From: Shewanella yunxiaonensis
GTDB lineage: Bacteria > Pseudomonadota > Gammaproteobacteria > Enterobacterales > Shewanellaceae
NCBI RefSeq assembly: GCF_018223345.1
Contig: NZ_CP073587.1
Span: 841,001-905,000, forward strand
DNA: 64,000 bases
Reading direction: 5' to 3'
The notes under the pieces were generated by a model. That model was not told where the DNA came from. It searched no databases and was given only the letters and a program-made list of their open reading frames with translations. How positions within the stretch are numbered: the first letter of the stretch is position 1; the number at the start of each line of letters is the position of its first letter. Both the position numbers and the translations under genes were made by a program. Shown here piece by piece: positions 36,360 through 46,935 of this stretch.

Positions 36360-38528
36360 ATGGATCTGGAGAAGTTGCTGTACTTGCAGGGAGTAGGTAA
36401 TGGCTTTGTTGATTGTGACGGCCATCATCACACGACTCCTGCCACTGATCGTGAAGCAATTCTGCGGGCCATGTGCCATGCAGAACTGGCTGATGTTGGT
36501 GAACAGGCATTTGCGGCCTGGGTATCGCAACGGATAGCGTCTCTTGATGCCAGACCATGGCAAGATTTTCTACCTCCCTTCCAATGGTGTTACGCAGACG
36601 CACTGGTGATTCGTGTGCGAGTTCCTGAAGTCTATTCCGGGCAATTGACGCTGAATATTGATACTGAAGATGGTACTCACCTCAGCACAGTTTGTTCTGT
36701 GGCCGATACGCCGGTAACGGGCGATTATTACACTGAAAATCAACTGTATCTCGAAAGAGAGTTGGTTCTTTCTGAGCTTGTCGCTGAGCATGCTTTGGTG
36801 TCGATAGGTGAAGGTTATCATCAGCTTACGATAACAGCAGCGAGTGCGATGCCTGCGGGAATGAACACTGCCCTCAGTCGTGGTCTGTGGATGGTGGCAC
36901 CTCGTCGCAGTTATGCCGCAGACCTGCCGCAACAGCTGAGCTATAAGCCGTGGGGCGTCAGTGTCCAACTATTTTCGCTGTGGTCATCGGTCGCGAGTGA
37001 GCCTCGCCATTCGGGCATTCCAACCCAGATCGGTGATTTTCGCGCATTGGCCGAGTTTATCCGTATCATGGCGGCTCAAGGCGCTGACTTTATTCAGCTT
37101 AATCCGTTACATGCATTACCCTTGCAGGATGCCGAAGCTGCCAGTCCTTACAGCCCCTATGACCGGCGACGCATACACCCGTTGTATATCAGTACGTCCC
37201 TGTGCCCAGAGGCATGTCAAGCCGACTGGCAGAAGGCACTACCTAAAAGAATGCCCGTCAATAATAACGGCACTCTGTGGATCGATTACCCTGCAGCATT
37301 CAAGATTAAAGTAACTAAGTTAAAAGCACTTTTTAAAGTGTTTAGTGGTTATCCCAGCGAACATCCCCGCCGTAAAGCGTTGGCAGCATTTGTGCGTGAT
37401 GCTGGCGAAGACTTACAGTTTTATGCCAAGACGCAAGCTCAAGAGGTGACCGCCCCCTGGCTGAAAAATCCAGAGTTTTATCTTTATCTGCAATTTGTCG
37501 CGGAGGAGCAGTTAGCTTTCTGTCAGGAACTGGCCAAAGATAGCGGTATGCATATTGGTCTGGTTAGGGACCTGGCGGTGGGCGCTATCGGGACGGGTGC
37601 TGAAGTGCGTCAGCATCCCCGGCAATTTTGTACCCAGGCGAGTATCGGCGCGCCACCGGATCCGTTTGCGCCTCAAGGGCAGAACTGGGGGCTGACGCCA
37701 CTCGATCCCATCGGTCTACGCCAAGCCAATTTCGGGCACTTTATTGCATTATTGCGCCGCAATATGCATCACTGCGGCGCACTGCGAATCGACCACATGA
37801 TGGGCTTGTTTCGTCTATGGTGGTGGCCGGTAACCGCCGATGCTGATCAGCATGGCGGTACTTATGTCTATTACCCTTTTGATTGCATGATGGCCATTTT
37901 GTTGCTGGAGAGTCAGCGAGCTGGCTGCATGTTGATTGGCGAGGATCTCGGCTTAGTGCCGACAGAGATTATTGAGCCGATGCGCCGCGCGGGTATTTTC
38001 TCCAACGAATTATTTTATTTTTGTGTCGATGAATCCCGCTTACCACAATATGCCGGTTTTAAACCGCCTTCAGAATATAAACCTCATGCGCTGATGATGC
38101 TGGCTAACCATGATGTGCCAACTATGGCGGCCTGGTGGCAAGGTAAGGATTTACTGGAGCGCCATCGTTTAGGGTTGTACTCCGATAACGAGTTACAGCA
38201 AGCACAACTGCGTCGCAGCCACAAACGTGAAGGATTGTTGCAATGGTTGCGGGATATGACCGGACAAGATTTTGCAGTAGATGTGGAATTTTGTACGTTA
38301 CTTCCGCACTGGGCGGGCGCGGTCGCCGCGGGAGCCAGCGAACTCTATAGTGTGGCTTTGGCCGATCTGCTGGCCGAAGTGGATGCAGTCAATATTCCCG
38401 GAACCAGCACTGAATATCCTAACTGGCGTCGTCGATATTCCATACCATTGGAACATTTATCAAAAAATTCTATTTTTACTCATACGCTTACAGCAGTATG
38501 TAATGCAAGACACCATACTTCCGATTAA
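36360..38528 (+). CDS. malQ: 4-alpha-glucanotransferase (amylomaltase)
   Basis: GH77 enzyme that transfers maltodextrin units between alpha-1,4-glucans, here probably recycling short glucans released from glycogen. 722 residues: an N-terminal region of about 190 residues (as in E. coli-type MalQ), then the barrel with DFIQLNPLHALP, SPYSPYDRRRIHPLYI, the nucleophile Asp in ALRIDHMMGLFRLWWWP, the acid/base Glu in LIGEDLGLVP and Asp in LANHDVPTMAAWW. AGGGAG lies 9-14 bases upstream of the ATG. It is the first gene of malQ-glgB-glgX-glgP-glgC-glgA, 19 nt before glgB. Confidence 0.95.
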   Translation: MDLEKLLYLQGVGNGFVDCDGHHHTTPATDREAILRAMCHAELADVGEQAFAAWVSQRIASLDARPWQDFLPPFQWCYADALVIRVRVPEVYSGQLTLNIDTEDGTHLSTVCSVADTPVTGDYYTENQLYLERELVLSELVAEHALVSIGEGYHQLTITAASAMPAGMNTALSRGLWMVAPRRSYAADLPQQLSYKPWGVSVQLFSLWSSVASEPRHSGIPTQIGDFRALAEFIRIMAAQGADFIQLNPLHALPLQDAEAASPYSPYDRRRIHPLYISTSLCPEACQADWQKALPKRMPVNNNGTLWIDYPAAFKIKVTKLKALFKVFSGYPSEHPRRKALAAFVRDAGEDLQFYAKTQAQEVTAPWLKNPEFYLYLQFVAEEQLAFCQELAKDSGMHIGLVRDLAVGAIGTGAEVRQHPRQFCTQASIGAPPDPFAPQGQNWGLTPLDPIGLRQANFGHFIALLRRNMHHCGALRIDHMMGLFRLWWWPVTADADQHGGTYVYYPFDCMMAILLLESQRAGCMLIGEDLGLVPTEIIEPMRRAGIFSNELFYFCVDESRLPQYAGFKPPSEYKPHALMMLANHDVPTMAAWWQGKDLLERHRLGLYSDNELQQAQLRRSHKREGLLQWLRDMTGQDFAVDVEFCTLLPHWAGAVAAGASELYSVALADLLAEVDAVNIPGTSTEYPNWRRRYSIPLEHLSKNSIFTHTLTAVCNARHHTSD

Positions 38529-38547
38529 CTGACAGGAGGAACCGCAG

Positions 38548-40830
38548 ATGCAACAGCAATCATCCGCGCAGTCTGAAACACGTCCCATCGCTGATATTGA
38601 GCCGGAGACGGACACTGTCGCTTGTTGCGGAGATATTGCCGTCTGTCAGGCGCTGGCGGAAGGTCGTCATGGCGATGTTTTCAATTGGTTGGGAATGCAT
38701 CAGCTCACCCTGGATGGCAAAAAGTCACTGGTGGTGCGTGCAGTATTACCAGGAGCCCTTGAGGCCACGGTGCTTGACTCTAAGACTGGTAAAAAAGTGG
38801 CGTCGTTGTCGCCTGTTGCCGATGCTGAACCCTTGTTTGCGGGAACACTTGGGCGCCGCACTAAGCCTTTTGCCTACCAGCTCCAAGTGCGTTATCCCGA
38901 CGCCGAACTACTGCTGGATGATCCCTACCGCTACCCGTCCTTGTTGGATGAAAAAGATACCTACTTGTTCTGTGAGGGGCGACAGCAGCAGGCATGGCGT
39001 TTTCTCGGTGCTAACTGGCAAGAATGCAACGGTAGCAAAGGCGTGTTATTTGCTGTGTGGGCGCCCAATGCCCAAGCGGTGTCAGTGATTGGTGATTTTA
39101 ACTGCTGGGACCATCGTCGCCACAGCATGCGGTTTCATCAGGGTTCGGGGATTTGGGAGATATTTATTCCAGGTCTTGTGGGGGGGGAACATTATAAATA
39201 TGCGATTCAAGCTCACAATGGATACTGGCAACAGAAGGCAGATCCGTTTGCCAGAAGCATGGAACCTTCACCGCATAATGCGTCGCGGGTGCCGTTCGAC
39301 GAATGTTGGGACTGGTGTGATGCTAGTTGGATGACTGGTCGCAGCCAGATTGCCTGGCATAAAGCGCCGATCAGTATTTACGAGGTGCATCTTGGCTCCT
39401 GGCGTCGCAAAGGCCACGATGGTCGCGACTATCTCGACTATGAAGAGTTAATTGCGCAATTGGTGCCTTATGTGGTGGCAATGGGTTTCACCCATGTGGA
39501 ATTTATGCCACTGAGTGAGTATCCGTTCGACGGGTCTTGGGGCTACCAGCCCGTAGGCATGTATGCTCCGACCTATCGGTTTGGTAGTGCTGCCGCGTTA
39601 AAAGCCTTAGTTGATGCCTTTCATCAGGTTGGCATCGGTGTACTGCTGGACTGGGTGCCGGCTCATTTCCCGAAAGATCCGCATGGACTGGCGCGCTTTG
39701 ATGGTACCTGTCTGTATGAACATGAAGATCCACGGCGTGGCAGCCATCCTGATTGGGACACGCTGATTTATAACTATGGCCGAAAAGAAGTACAGAGTTT
39801 CCTGTTAAGTAATGCCTGCTACTGGTTGCAGGAATTCCATATCGATGGCTTGCGGTTGGATGCCGTATCTTCAATGTTGTATCTGGATTACAGCCGTAAG
39901 CCTGGCGAGTGGGCACCTAATCAATACGGTGGCCGTGAAAATCTCGATGCCATTGCGTTGCTGCAAGATCTCAATACCCGTCTGTATACCAGTTATCCGG
40001 GCATTATGATGATCGCCGAAGAATCCACTGCCTGGGGCGGCGTCAGCCGCGATGTGGGCGGCGGCGGCTTAGGCTTTGGCTTCAAATGGAACATGGGCTG
40101 GATGCACGATACGTTAAGCTATATCAGCCGCGATCCGATACACCGCAGCTATCACCACCACGAGATGACCTTTTCGCTGGTTTATGCTTACACCGAACAA
40201 TTTATTTTGTCGCTCAGTCACGACGAAGTTGTGCATGGCAAACGCTCCTTAATTGAGAAAATTCCCGGTGATGACTGGCAGAAATTTGCCACGTTGCGTG
40301 CGTACTATGGCTTTATGTGGGCCCATCCCGGTAAGCAATTGCTGTTCATGGGCAACGAGTTCGGACAACGACATGAATGGCAACACGATTACAGTCTGGA
40401 CTGGCATCTGTTGCAATTTGAACCGCATCAACAGTTACAACGTTGGGTGACCGATCTTAACCGCTGTTATCGTCAGTTACCGGCATTGTGGCAGCGCGAT
40501 GGCGATGGTGCTGGTTTTGCCTGGCTCGATTGTACCGATGCTGCTGACAGTGTATTGGCATTCTGCCGTTTTGATGATCACGGCAATGCGCTGGTGGCTG
40601 TATGTAACTTTACCCCTACCGTACGCCTTGGCTATCGTATCGGCTTACCCAAAGCTGGCCATTATGCAGAACTACTCAACAGTGACAGTCATTTTTACGG
40701 TGGCAGTGATGTTGGTAATGGTGGCGGCATCACCACTGAACATCAACCCTGGCAGGGAATGCAATACAGCGCACTGATCAGCCTGCCGCCATTAGCGACC
40801 GTGTATTTTCAATGGCAGGAGCAAGACTGA
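38548..40830 (+). CDS. glgB: 1,4-alpha-glucan branching enzyme
   Basis: GH13 enzyme that creates alpha-1,6 branches during glycogen synthesis. 760 residues with the long N-terminus: an N1 domain (about 30-130), a CBM48 domain ([24 protein letters not shown]), the catalytic barrel with nucleophile Asp in [15 protein letters not shown], acid/base Glu in [10 protein letters not shown] and Asp in [14 protein letters not shown], and a C-terminal beta domain. A perfect AGGAGG precedes the ATG. Its stop overlaps the glgX start by one base, implying coupled translation. Confidence 0.97.
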   Translation: MQQQSSAQSETRPIADIEPETDTVACCGDIAVCQALAEGRHGDVFNWLGMHQLTLDGKKSLVVRAVLPGALEATVLDSKTGKKVASLSPVADAEPLFAGTLGRRTKPFAYQLQVRYPDAELLLDDPYRYPSLLDEKDTYLFCEGRQQQAWRFLGANWQECNGSKGVLFAVWAPNAQAVSVIGDFNCWDHRRHSMRFHQGSGIWEIFIPGLVGGEHYKYAIQAHNGYWQQKADPFARSMEPSPHNASRVPFDECWDWCDASWMTGRSQIAWHKAPISIYEVHLGSWRRKGHDGRDYLDYEELIAQLVPYVVAMGFTHVEFMPLSEYPFDGSWGYQPVGMYAPTYRFGSAAALKALVDAFHQVGIGVLLDWVPAHFPKDPHGLARFDGTCLYEHEDPRRGSHPDWDTLIYNYGRKEVQSFLLSNACYWLQEFHIDGLRLDAVSSMLYLDYSRKPGEWAPNQYGGRENLDAIALLQDLNTRLYTSYPGIMMIAEESTAWGGVSRDVGGGGLGFGFKWNMGWMHDTLSYISRDPIHRSYHHHEMTFSLVYAYTEQFILSLSHDEVVHGKRSLIEKIPGDDWQKFATLRAYYGFMWAHPGKQLLFMGNEFGQRHEWQHDYSLDWHLLQFEPHQQLQRWVTDLNRCYRQLPALWQRDGDGAGFAWLDCTDAADSVLAFCRFDDHGNALVAVCNFTPTVRLGYRIGLPKAGHYAELLNSDSHFYGGSDVGNGGGITTEHQPWQGMQYSALISLPPLATVYFQWQEQD

Positions 40831-43037
40831 TGCAGATGCTTCCTGGACAGCCTTATCCCTTAGGTAGCCGGGTCGTCAGAGGTGCCGATGGCCGGGTGCT
40901 CGGGGTTAATTTTGCGCTGTTTTCAGCTCATGCGAGCGCAGTGGATCTGTGCCTATACAGCGCGGAAACTGGGGGACATTGGCGACAGATAGGGCGCTTT
41001 AGCTTACCGCAACAGCGGCAGCAAATCTGGTGTGGATTGTTGCTGGGGGCCGAACCGGGGATGTGTTACGGCTATCGGGTTGATGGGGCTTATCAACCAC
41101 ATCTGGGACATCGATTTAATCCCAATAAACTACTGCTAGATCCCTACAGTCGTTGGATGGCTGGCACTTTGCAGCCCGGCCCCTGGCATTTGGGATATGC
41201 CCGTGTCGATAGCGCCGGGCGACCATTAGATGACGAATGCCAGCTTGAGTTACCAGAAATGGAACGCGAGGGTGCCAAGCGAGTCAGTGCTGATGGTGGT
41301 ATCGGTGACGATAGCCGGCCCAATAGCTGCGATAACGCCTGGGCCTTGCCGCGGTCTGTAGTCGTGGAAGATCAGCCGTTTAATGGTCAACGCTTGCCAT
41401 CGCGGCCCCTGAGTTATGAAGTGATTTACGAGATGCATCTCAAAGGATTTAGCGCGCACTTGCCGGAACTGGATGAATCGCTGCGTGGCACATTCGCCGG
41501 TCTGGGGAGTGAAGTTGCCATCCATTACCTCAAATCCTTAGGTGTCACCTGTGTAGAACTGCTACCCGTGCAAAGTTTCTTTTCGGAACCGTTCTTAACC
41601 GACAAAGGCATGAGCAACTACTGGGGCTACAACAGCATCGGCTTCTTTGCGCCACACCCGGCCTATTGCGCCACTGCCGATGGTATAGCGGAATTTAAGC
41701 AGATGGTCGAGGCACTGCATCGGCATGATATTCGGGTCATTCTCGACGTCGTTTATAACCACACCGCTGAGGGCAGTCGGCTGGGGCCGCAGTACAGTTT
41801 TCGCGGTATTGATAACGCCAGTTACTACCGCCTGCATCCTAACGATAAACGCTTTTATATCAATGACACTGGCTGTGGCAATTGCCTGAATATGAGCCAT
41901 CCGCGAGTGGTGCAGTTGGTCATGGACTCCTTACGCTACTGGGTCGCGGTGATGGGGGTTGATGGCTTCCGGTTCGATCTGGCGACCTGTCTTGGGCGAG
42001 AGCCTCAGGGTTTTGATCGCGGTAGCGGTTTCTTTGATGCATTAATGCAGGATCCGGTATTGAGTGGCGTGATCTTGATAGCTGAGCCTTGGGATATTGG
42101 CCCTGGCGGTTATCAGTTAGGCCAATTTCCACTGGTGTTCTCTGAATGGAACGACCGATATCGCGACACGGTGCGGCGCTTCTGGCGCGGCGATCATGGC
42201 ATGTTACCTGAGCTGGCCAAACGGCTGCATGGTTCCGGCGATTTGTTTGAGCATTCTGGCCGCGGCCCCTGTAGTTCTATCAACTTTATCAGTAGTCACG
42301 ACGGCTTTACGCTGCGGGATTTGGTGAGTTATGAACTGCGCCATAACGACGCCAACGGTGAAGAAAACCGTGATGGCCACCATGAGAATTTCAGCTGTAA
42401 TTACGGCGAAGAAGGGGACTCGGAAGAGCCCAAAATTGTGGAACTCCGTGCTCGTCAAAGTCGCAATATGCTGGCAACTCTGCTGTTATCGCAGGGGGTG
42501 CCAATGTTATTGGCCGGCGATGAACAGGGTAACAGTCAGCAGGGCAACAATAATGCCTACTGTCAGGATAATCTGCTCGGTTGGGTCGACTGGCGTGATG
42601 ACGAGCAGAGTCGGACGTTGATGCAATTTTGTCAGCGGTTAATCGCTATTCGCCGCCAATCGGCAGTGTTTTGTTGTCCGCGCTATATTCATACCGATGA
42701 TCCTAATGAAGCCCAGGCGCTAGCCTGGTTTGATGCCCACGGCGAAATCATGAGTCGTATTCACTGGGCCGAGGGCCATTGCCGTAGTCTGCAGATGCTA
42801 TTGAAAGGTGAAGATGAGAACGGACAACCGGAGATGCTGCTGTTGCTGATGCATGCTGGTAACACCGAGCATACCTTTACCGTGCCTAACATTGATGTGG
42901 ATTGTCATTGGCAGTTAATCCTGACCACGATTACCGCAGATGGTGAACCGGGTAATCATCCACTATTGCAAGCGGGAGAGGCGTTTCTGTTACTGCCCTG
43001 CAGCTTGTTGCTGTTTAAGGCACAGCTGGATGTTTAA
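40830..43037 (+). CDS. glgX: Glycogen debranching enzyme GlgX
   Basis: GH13 isoamylase-type enzyme that hydrolyses alpha-1,6 branches of phosphorylase-limit dextrin. 735 residues: an N-terminal CBM48 domain (GRVLGVNFALFSAHASAVDLCLYS), then the barrel with VVYNHTAEGS, nucleophile Asp in VDGFRFDLATCLGR, acid/base Glu in LIAEPWDIGPGGYQLG and Asp in FISSHDGFTLRDLVSY. I start it at ATG 40830, overlapping the glgB TGA by one base with AGGAG 8-12 bases upstream; the in-frame ATG at 40812 would overlap glgB by 19 bases. It works with GlgP in glycogen breakdown. Confidence 0.95.
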   Translation: MQMLPGQPYPLGSRVVRGADGRVLGVNFALFSAHASAVDLCLYSAETGGHWRQIGRFSLPQQRQQIWCGLLLGAEPGMCYGYRVDGAYQPHLGHRFNPNKLLLDPYSRWMAGTLQPGPWHLGYARVDSAGRPLDDECQLELPEMEREGAKRVSADGGIGDDSRPNSCDNAWALPRSVVVEDQPFNGQRLPSRPLSYEVIYEMHLKGFSAHLPELDESLRGTFAGLGSEVAIHYLKSLGVTCVELLPVQSFFSEPFLTDKGMSNYWGYNSIGFFAPHPAYCATADGIAEFKQMVEALHRHDIRVILDVVYNHTAEGSRLGPQYSFRGIDNASYYRLHPNDKRFYINDTGCGNCLNMSHPRVVQLVMDSLRYWVAVMGVDGFRFDLATCLGREPQGFDRGSGFFDALMQDPVLSGVILIAEPWDIGPGGYQLGQFPLVFSEWNDRYRDTVRRFWRGDHGMLPELAKRLHGSGDLFEHSGRGPCSSINFISSHDGFTLRDLVSYELRHNDANGEENRDGHHENFSCNYGEEGDSEEPKIVELRARQSRNMLATLLLSQGVPMLLAGDEQGNSQQGNNNAYCQDNLLGWVDWRDDEQSRTLMQFCQRLIAIRRQSAVFCCPRYIHTDDPNEAQALAWFDAHGEIMSRIHWAEGHCRSLQMLLKGEDENGQPEMLLLLMHAGNTEHTFTVPNIDVDCHWQLILTTITADGEPGNHPLLQAGEAFLLLPCSLLLFKAQLDV

Positions 43038-43086
43038 GCCAATCATTCGATAATTTTTGAAAATAGCAATCCGCGAAGGAGGAAGC

Positions 43087-45609
43087 ATGAGTGATACCCC
43101 GAAAACTCCCGCTCGCCGCAGCAGTATAGCTACGGTGGCAAAAGGGAAACGCACCGCTGCTTCCAACGTTGCGAAACTGCCGGTCCATGAGCCTTGTGAA
43201 CCCTGTGATTCACTCAAGGCCGCGTTCGCCAGACAGTTGCGCTACGACTTGTGTTGGGATCAACAGAATGCCGATGCGATGTTTCATGCGCTGGCGCTGA
43301 GTGTCAAAGAGCAACTGCTGGATAACTGGCGTGACACCCGCAAGCAGGATGTGTTGCAGCATAAAAAACATGTGTCCTATCTGTCACTGGAGTTTCTGAT
43401 GGGGCGCGCACTCGGCAATGCGTTACTCAATCTTGAACTCACCGACGAATGCTGTGCTGTGCTGCAGGAATATGCCGTCAATCTCGAAACGCTGGAGCAG
43501 CAGGAGCATGATGCCGGTCTGGGGAACGGTGGCCTAGGGCGTCTGGCTGCCTGTTTTCTCGATAGCTGCTCAACACTGGGGCTTAATGTGACCGGCTATG
43601 GTATTCGTTATGAATACGGCATGTTTGTGCAAAAAATTATCGATGGTTATCAGATTGAACAGCCTGATCGCTGGTTACGTGATGGTAATCCCTGGGAAGT
43701 TCGGGTCCCGGAACACAATGTCACGGTGCATTTCTTTGGTCATACCCAGAGTTATGTCGATCTCAAGGGCCGCCGACACATGTTGTGGCTGGATACGCAG
43801 GATGTCATGGCTGTTGCATATGATGTGCCAGTGCCCGGCTACCGCAATGGCCGGGTTAACACTTTGCGGTTGTGGAAAGCTGAAGCCACCAACGAATTCG
43901 ATCTGGCAGAGTTCAACCAAGGGGATTACACCGAGGCTGTCGCGGCTAAAAACCAGGCCGAACAGATCACTATGGTGTTATATCCCAATGACAGCAGCGA
44001 AAACGGTAAGGAATTACGTTTGCGCCAGCAATATTTCCTGTCATCTGCCAGTTTGCAGGATCTGCTGCGAAATTGGGTACAGCAGCATGGCATGGATTTC
44101 ACCGAGTTTCCGAAATACAACGCGATTCAATTGAATGACACGCATCCAGCCATTGCTGTACCTGAATTGATGCGGCTGTTGGTTGATGTTTATGAACTGG
44201 AGTGGAACCCAGCCTGGAATATCGTCAGCCGCTGTATCGCTTATACCAACCACACCCTGCTACCTGAAGCGCTGGAGCGCTGGCCGGTGCGCATGTTCGC
44301 GCACATGTTGCCGCGTATTTTGGAAATCGTCTACGAAATCAATGCGCGTTATCTTGATGAAGTTGCACACCGTTGGCCTGGTGATGTGAGCAAGTTGCGT
44401 GACATGTCCATTATCGAAGAGGGACCTGAACCCAATATTCGGATGGCCTATCTGGCAATTGTCGCAAGCTTTTCAGTTAATGGTGTTGCAGCATTGCATA
44501 CGCAATTACTGACTTCCGGCCTGTTCCGTAATTTTCACGATTTATGGCCGCATAAATTTAATAACCGTACCAATGGTGTAACGCCTAGACGCTGGCTGGC
44601 CTATTGCAATCCGGGGCTGAACCAGCTTATCAGCAGCCGCCTTGGTCATGACTGGGTAACCGATCTCAGCAAACTGTCGGCACTCAATGCGTTTACAGCA
44701 GACAGCAGCTTTGTCAATGACTGGCGCAAGGTCAAACAAGAGAACAAGCAGGCGCTGGCTGAGCTGGTGGCCGAACGCTGTCATGTCGAATTTGATACCA
44801 CAATGCTGTTCGATGTGCAGGTTAAAAGGATCCACGAATACAAACGGCAATTGCTGAATATTCTGCATGTCATTCATCTGTATCAACGAGTTATCAGTGG
44901 CGATACCCAGGGGATGCAGCCGCGCTGCGTGTTAATTGGCGGGAAAGCTGCACCGGGCTATGCGATAGCTAAACTTATTATCAAGCTGGCCAATAACGTG
45001 GCGCACATGATCAATGGCGATCATCGGGCTAAACCCTGGCTAAGGTTTGCTTTTTTGCCAGACTATAACGTGAGTGCCATGGAAACTATCTGTCCCGGGA
45101 CTGATTTATCGGAACAGATTTCCACTGCGGGCAAGGAAGCCTCTGGCACGGGGAATATGAAATTTATGATGAATGGTGCCTTAACGCTCGGAACTCTGGA
45201 TGGCGCCAATATTGAAATGCTCGAAGAAGTCGGTGAAGACAACTTTTTCCTGTTTGGGTTGAATGCCCAATCGGTTGAAGAACTACGTGGGCATTACCGT
45301 CCTTGGGAATATGTCGCTGCATCTGAAGCGTTAAGCGGCGTGATGTCGTTGTTGAAAAGTGGTCATTTCAACCTACAGGAGCCGGGCATTTTTACACCGA
45401 TTATTGATGCTATTGAATCGCCCACCGATCCATGGATGCTGGCCGCAGATTTTGAATCACTGCGCTTGGCACAGTTGGAGGTGGCCAAAGCCTATCAGGA
45501 TTGGCAACGTTGGACCGCAATGAGCATACGTAATACCGCCGCCAGTGGCCGTTTTTCCAGTGATGTCACCATTGCTGGCTACCGGGATCATATTTGGAAG
45601 GCACGATAA
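43087..45609 (+). CDS. glgP: Glycogen/maltodextrin phosphorylase
   Basis: PLP-dependent enzyme releasing glucose-1-phosphate from non-reducing ends. 840 residues; ATG 43087 follows AAGGAGGAAGC. The N-terminus has a basic, Ser/Ala/Thr-rich extension of about 40 residues not seen in E. coli GlgP (815) before SLKAAFARQLRYDL. Conserved blocks include LGNGGLGRLAACFLDS, HPAIAVPELMRLL, HTLLPEALERWP, KRIHEYKRQLLNILH and the PLP-lysine motif EASGTGNMKFMMNGALTLGTLDGANIE. It lies 49 nt after glgX and 33 nt before glgC. Confidence 0.96.
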   Translation: MSDTPKTPARRSSIATVAKGKRTAASNVAKLPVHEPCEPCDSLKAAFARQLRYDLCWDQQNADAMFHALALSVKEQLLDNWRDTRKQDVLQHKKHVSYLSLEFLMGRALGNALLNLELTDECCAVLQEYAVNLETLEQQEHDAGLGNGGLGRLAACFLDSCSTLGLNVTGYGIRYEYGMFVQKIIDGYQIEQPDRWLRDGNPWEVRVPEHNVTVHFFGHTQSYVDLKGRRHMLWLDTQDVMAVAYDVPVPGYRNGRVNTLRLWKAEATNEFDLAEFNQGDYTEAVAAKNQAEQITMVLYPNDSSENGKELRLRQQYFLSSASLQDLLRNWVQQHGMDFTEFPKYNAIQLNDTHPAIAVPELMRLLVDVYELEWNPAWNIVSRCIAYTNHTLLPEALERWPVRMFAHMLPRILEIVYEINARYLDEVAHRWPGDVSKLRDMSIIEEGPEPNIRMAYLAIVASFSVNGVAALHTQLLTSGLFRNFHDLWPHKFNNRTNGVTPRRWLAYCNPGLNQLISSRLGHDWVTDLSKLSALNAFTADSSFVNDWRKVKQENKQALAELVAERCHVEFDTTMLFDVQVKRIHEYKRQLLNILHVIHLYQRVISGDTQGMQPRCVLIGGKAAPGYAIAKLIIKLANNVAHMINGDHRAKPWLRFAFLPDYNVSAMETICPGTDLSEQISTAGKEASGTGNMKFMMNGALTLGTLDGANIEMLEEVGEDNFFLFGLNAQSVEELRGHYRPWEYVAASEALSGVMSLLKSGHFNLQEPGIFTPIIDAIESPTDPWMLAADFESLRLAQLEVAKAYQDWQRWTAMSIRNTAASGRFSSDVTIAGYRDHIWKAR

Positions 45610-45642
45610 GCAGCCATTTAATCAGTTGGGGAGACACAGGAT

Positions 45643-46911
45643 ATGTCAAATTCCAGTCTGCGTTTTATCAGCAACTTAACCCGCGACACCTATGCGTTGA
45701 TCCTTGCAGGCGGTAGGGGAAGCCGCTTACATGAATTGACGGATTGGCGTGCTAAACCTGCGCTGTATTTTGGTGGTAAGTTCCGCATCATCGATTTTCC
45801 GTTATCGAACTGCATCAATTCCGGTATCCGCCGGGTTGGGGTCGTGACGCAATACAAGTCTCATTCCCTGATCCGGCATATCATGCGGGGCTGGGGGCAT
45901 TTCAAGAAAGAGCTGGGCGAGTCGGTGGAAATTCTGCCAGCATCGCAGCGCTATTCCGATAACTGGTATCAGGGCACTGCCGATGCAGTGTTCCAAAATA
46001 TCGACATTATCCGCCATGAATTACCGCGTTACGTCATGGTGCTGTCCGGTGATCATGTTTATCGCATGGACTATGCGGGGTTGCTGGCAGCTCACGCGGA
46101 ATCCGGTGCCGATATGACGGTGTCTTGCATGGAAGTCCCGGTTGCTGAAGCTGCCAATGCCTTCGGGGTGATGGAAGTGGACACCAGTAATCGCATCCTC
46201 GGTTTTGAAGAAAAACCGGCTCACCCCAAATCACTGCCAGATAATCCCGAGTTGTGTCTCGCGTCTATGGGCAACTATGTCTTTAATACCGACTTTCTTT
46301 TTGATCAACTTAAACGTGATGCGCAAAATGCTGAATCACAAAGAGATTTCGGTAAAGATATCATCCCTTCTATTATCGAAAATCATCAGGTTTACGCCTA
46401 TCCGTTCCGCAGTTCATTCCCTAATGAACCTGCTTATTGGCGTGATGTGGGAACGCTGGACTCGTTCTGGACGGCCAATATGGAATTGCTGTCACCGACA
46501 CCCGCACTGAATCTGTATGACGCCAAATGGCCTATCTGGACCTATCAGGAACAGCTGCCGCCTGCCAAATTTGTGTTTGATGACGATGGGCGCCGCGGTA
46601 TGGCCGTGGATTCTGTGGTCTCCAGTGGCTGCATTATTTCCGGGGCTAGCGTCAGGCGCTGTGTGCTGTTTAACGAGGTTCGTGTCTGTTCGTACTCGGT
46701 AGTCGAAGATACTGTGATCTTGCCCGATGTGGTGGTATTGCGTAACTGCCGTATTCGCAAGGCGATTATTGATCGTGGCTGTATTATTCCGGAAGGGATG
46801 GAGATAGGCTATAACCACGAACATGACCGTGCTAAGGGCTTTCGCGTATCAGAAGGCGGTGTGGTGTTGGTAACCCGTGATATGTTAGGGCTGCCAGTGG
46901 GTTACGAATAA
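45643..46911 (+). CDS. glgC: Glucose-1-phosphate adenylyltransferase
   Basis: Makes ADP-glucose from ATP and glucose-1-phosphate, the committed and allosterically controlled step of bacterial glycogen synthesis. 422 residues: a nucleotidyltransferase domain with [62 protein letters not shown] and GFEEKP, then a C-terminal left-handed beta-helix ([20 protein letters not shown]). The Lys and Arg of the fructose-1,6-bisphosphate-type activator region near the N-terminus are plausible but unverified. 24 nt upstream of glgA. Confidence 0.97.
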   Translation: MSNSSLRFISNLTRDTYALILAGGRGSRLHELTDWRAKPALYFGGKFRIIDFPLSNCINSGIRRVGVVTQYKSHSLIRHIMRGWGHFKKELGESVEILPASQRYSDNWYQGTADAVFQNIDIIRHELPRYVMVLSGDHVYRMDYAGLLAAHAESGADMTVSCMEVPVAEAANAFGVMEVDTSNRILGFEEKPAHPKSLPDNPELCLASMGNYVFNTDFLFDQLKRDAQNAESQRDFGKDIIPSIIENHQVYAYPFRSSFPNEPAYWRDVGTLDSFWTANMELLSPTPALNLYDAKWPIWTYQEQLPPAKFVFDDDGRRGMAVDSVVSSGCIISGASVRRCVLFNEVRVCSYSVVEDTVILPDVVVLRNCRIRKAIIDRGCIIPEGMEIGYNHEHDRAKGFRVSEGGVVLVTRDMLGLPVGYE

Positions 46912-46935
46912 TAATTACAGGAAAACCAATAGTCG

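Noticed and set aside
40812..40830. Upstream glgX start giving a 19-base overlap with glgB
   Set aside because: The ATG at 40830 overlaps the glgB stop by one base and has AGGAG at proper spacing, so it is preferred.
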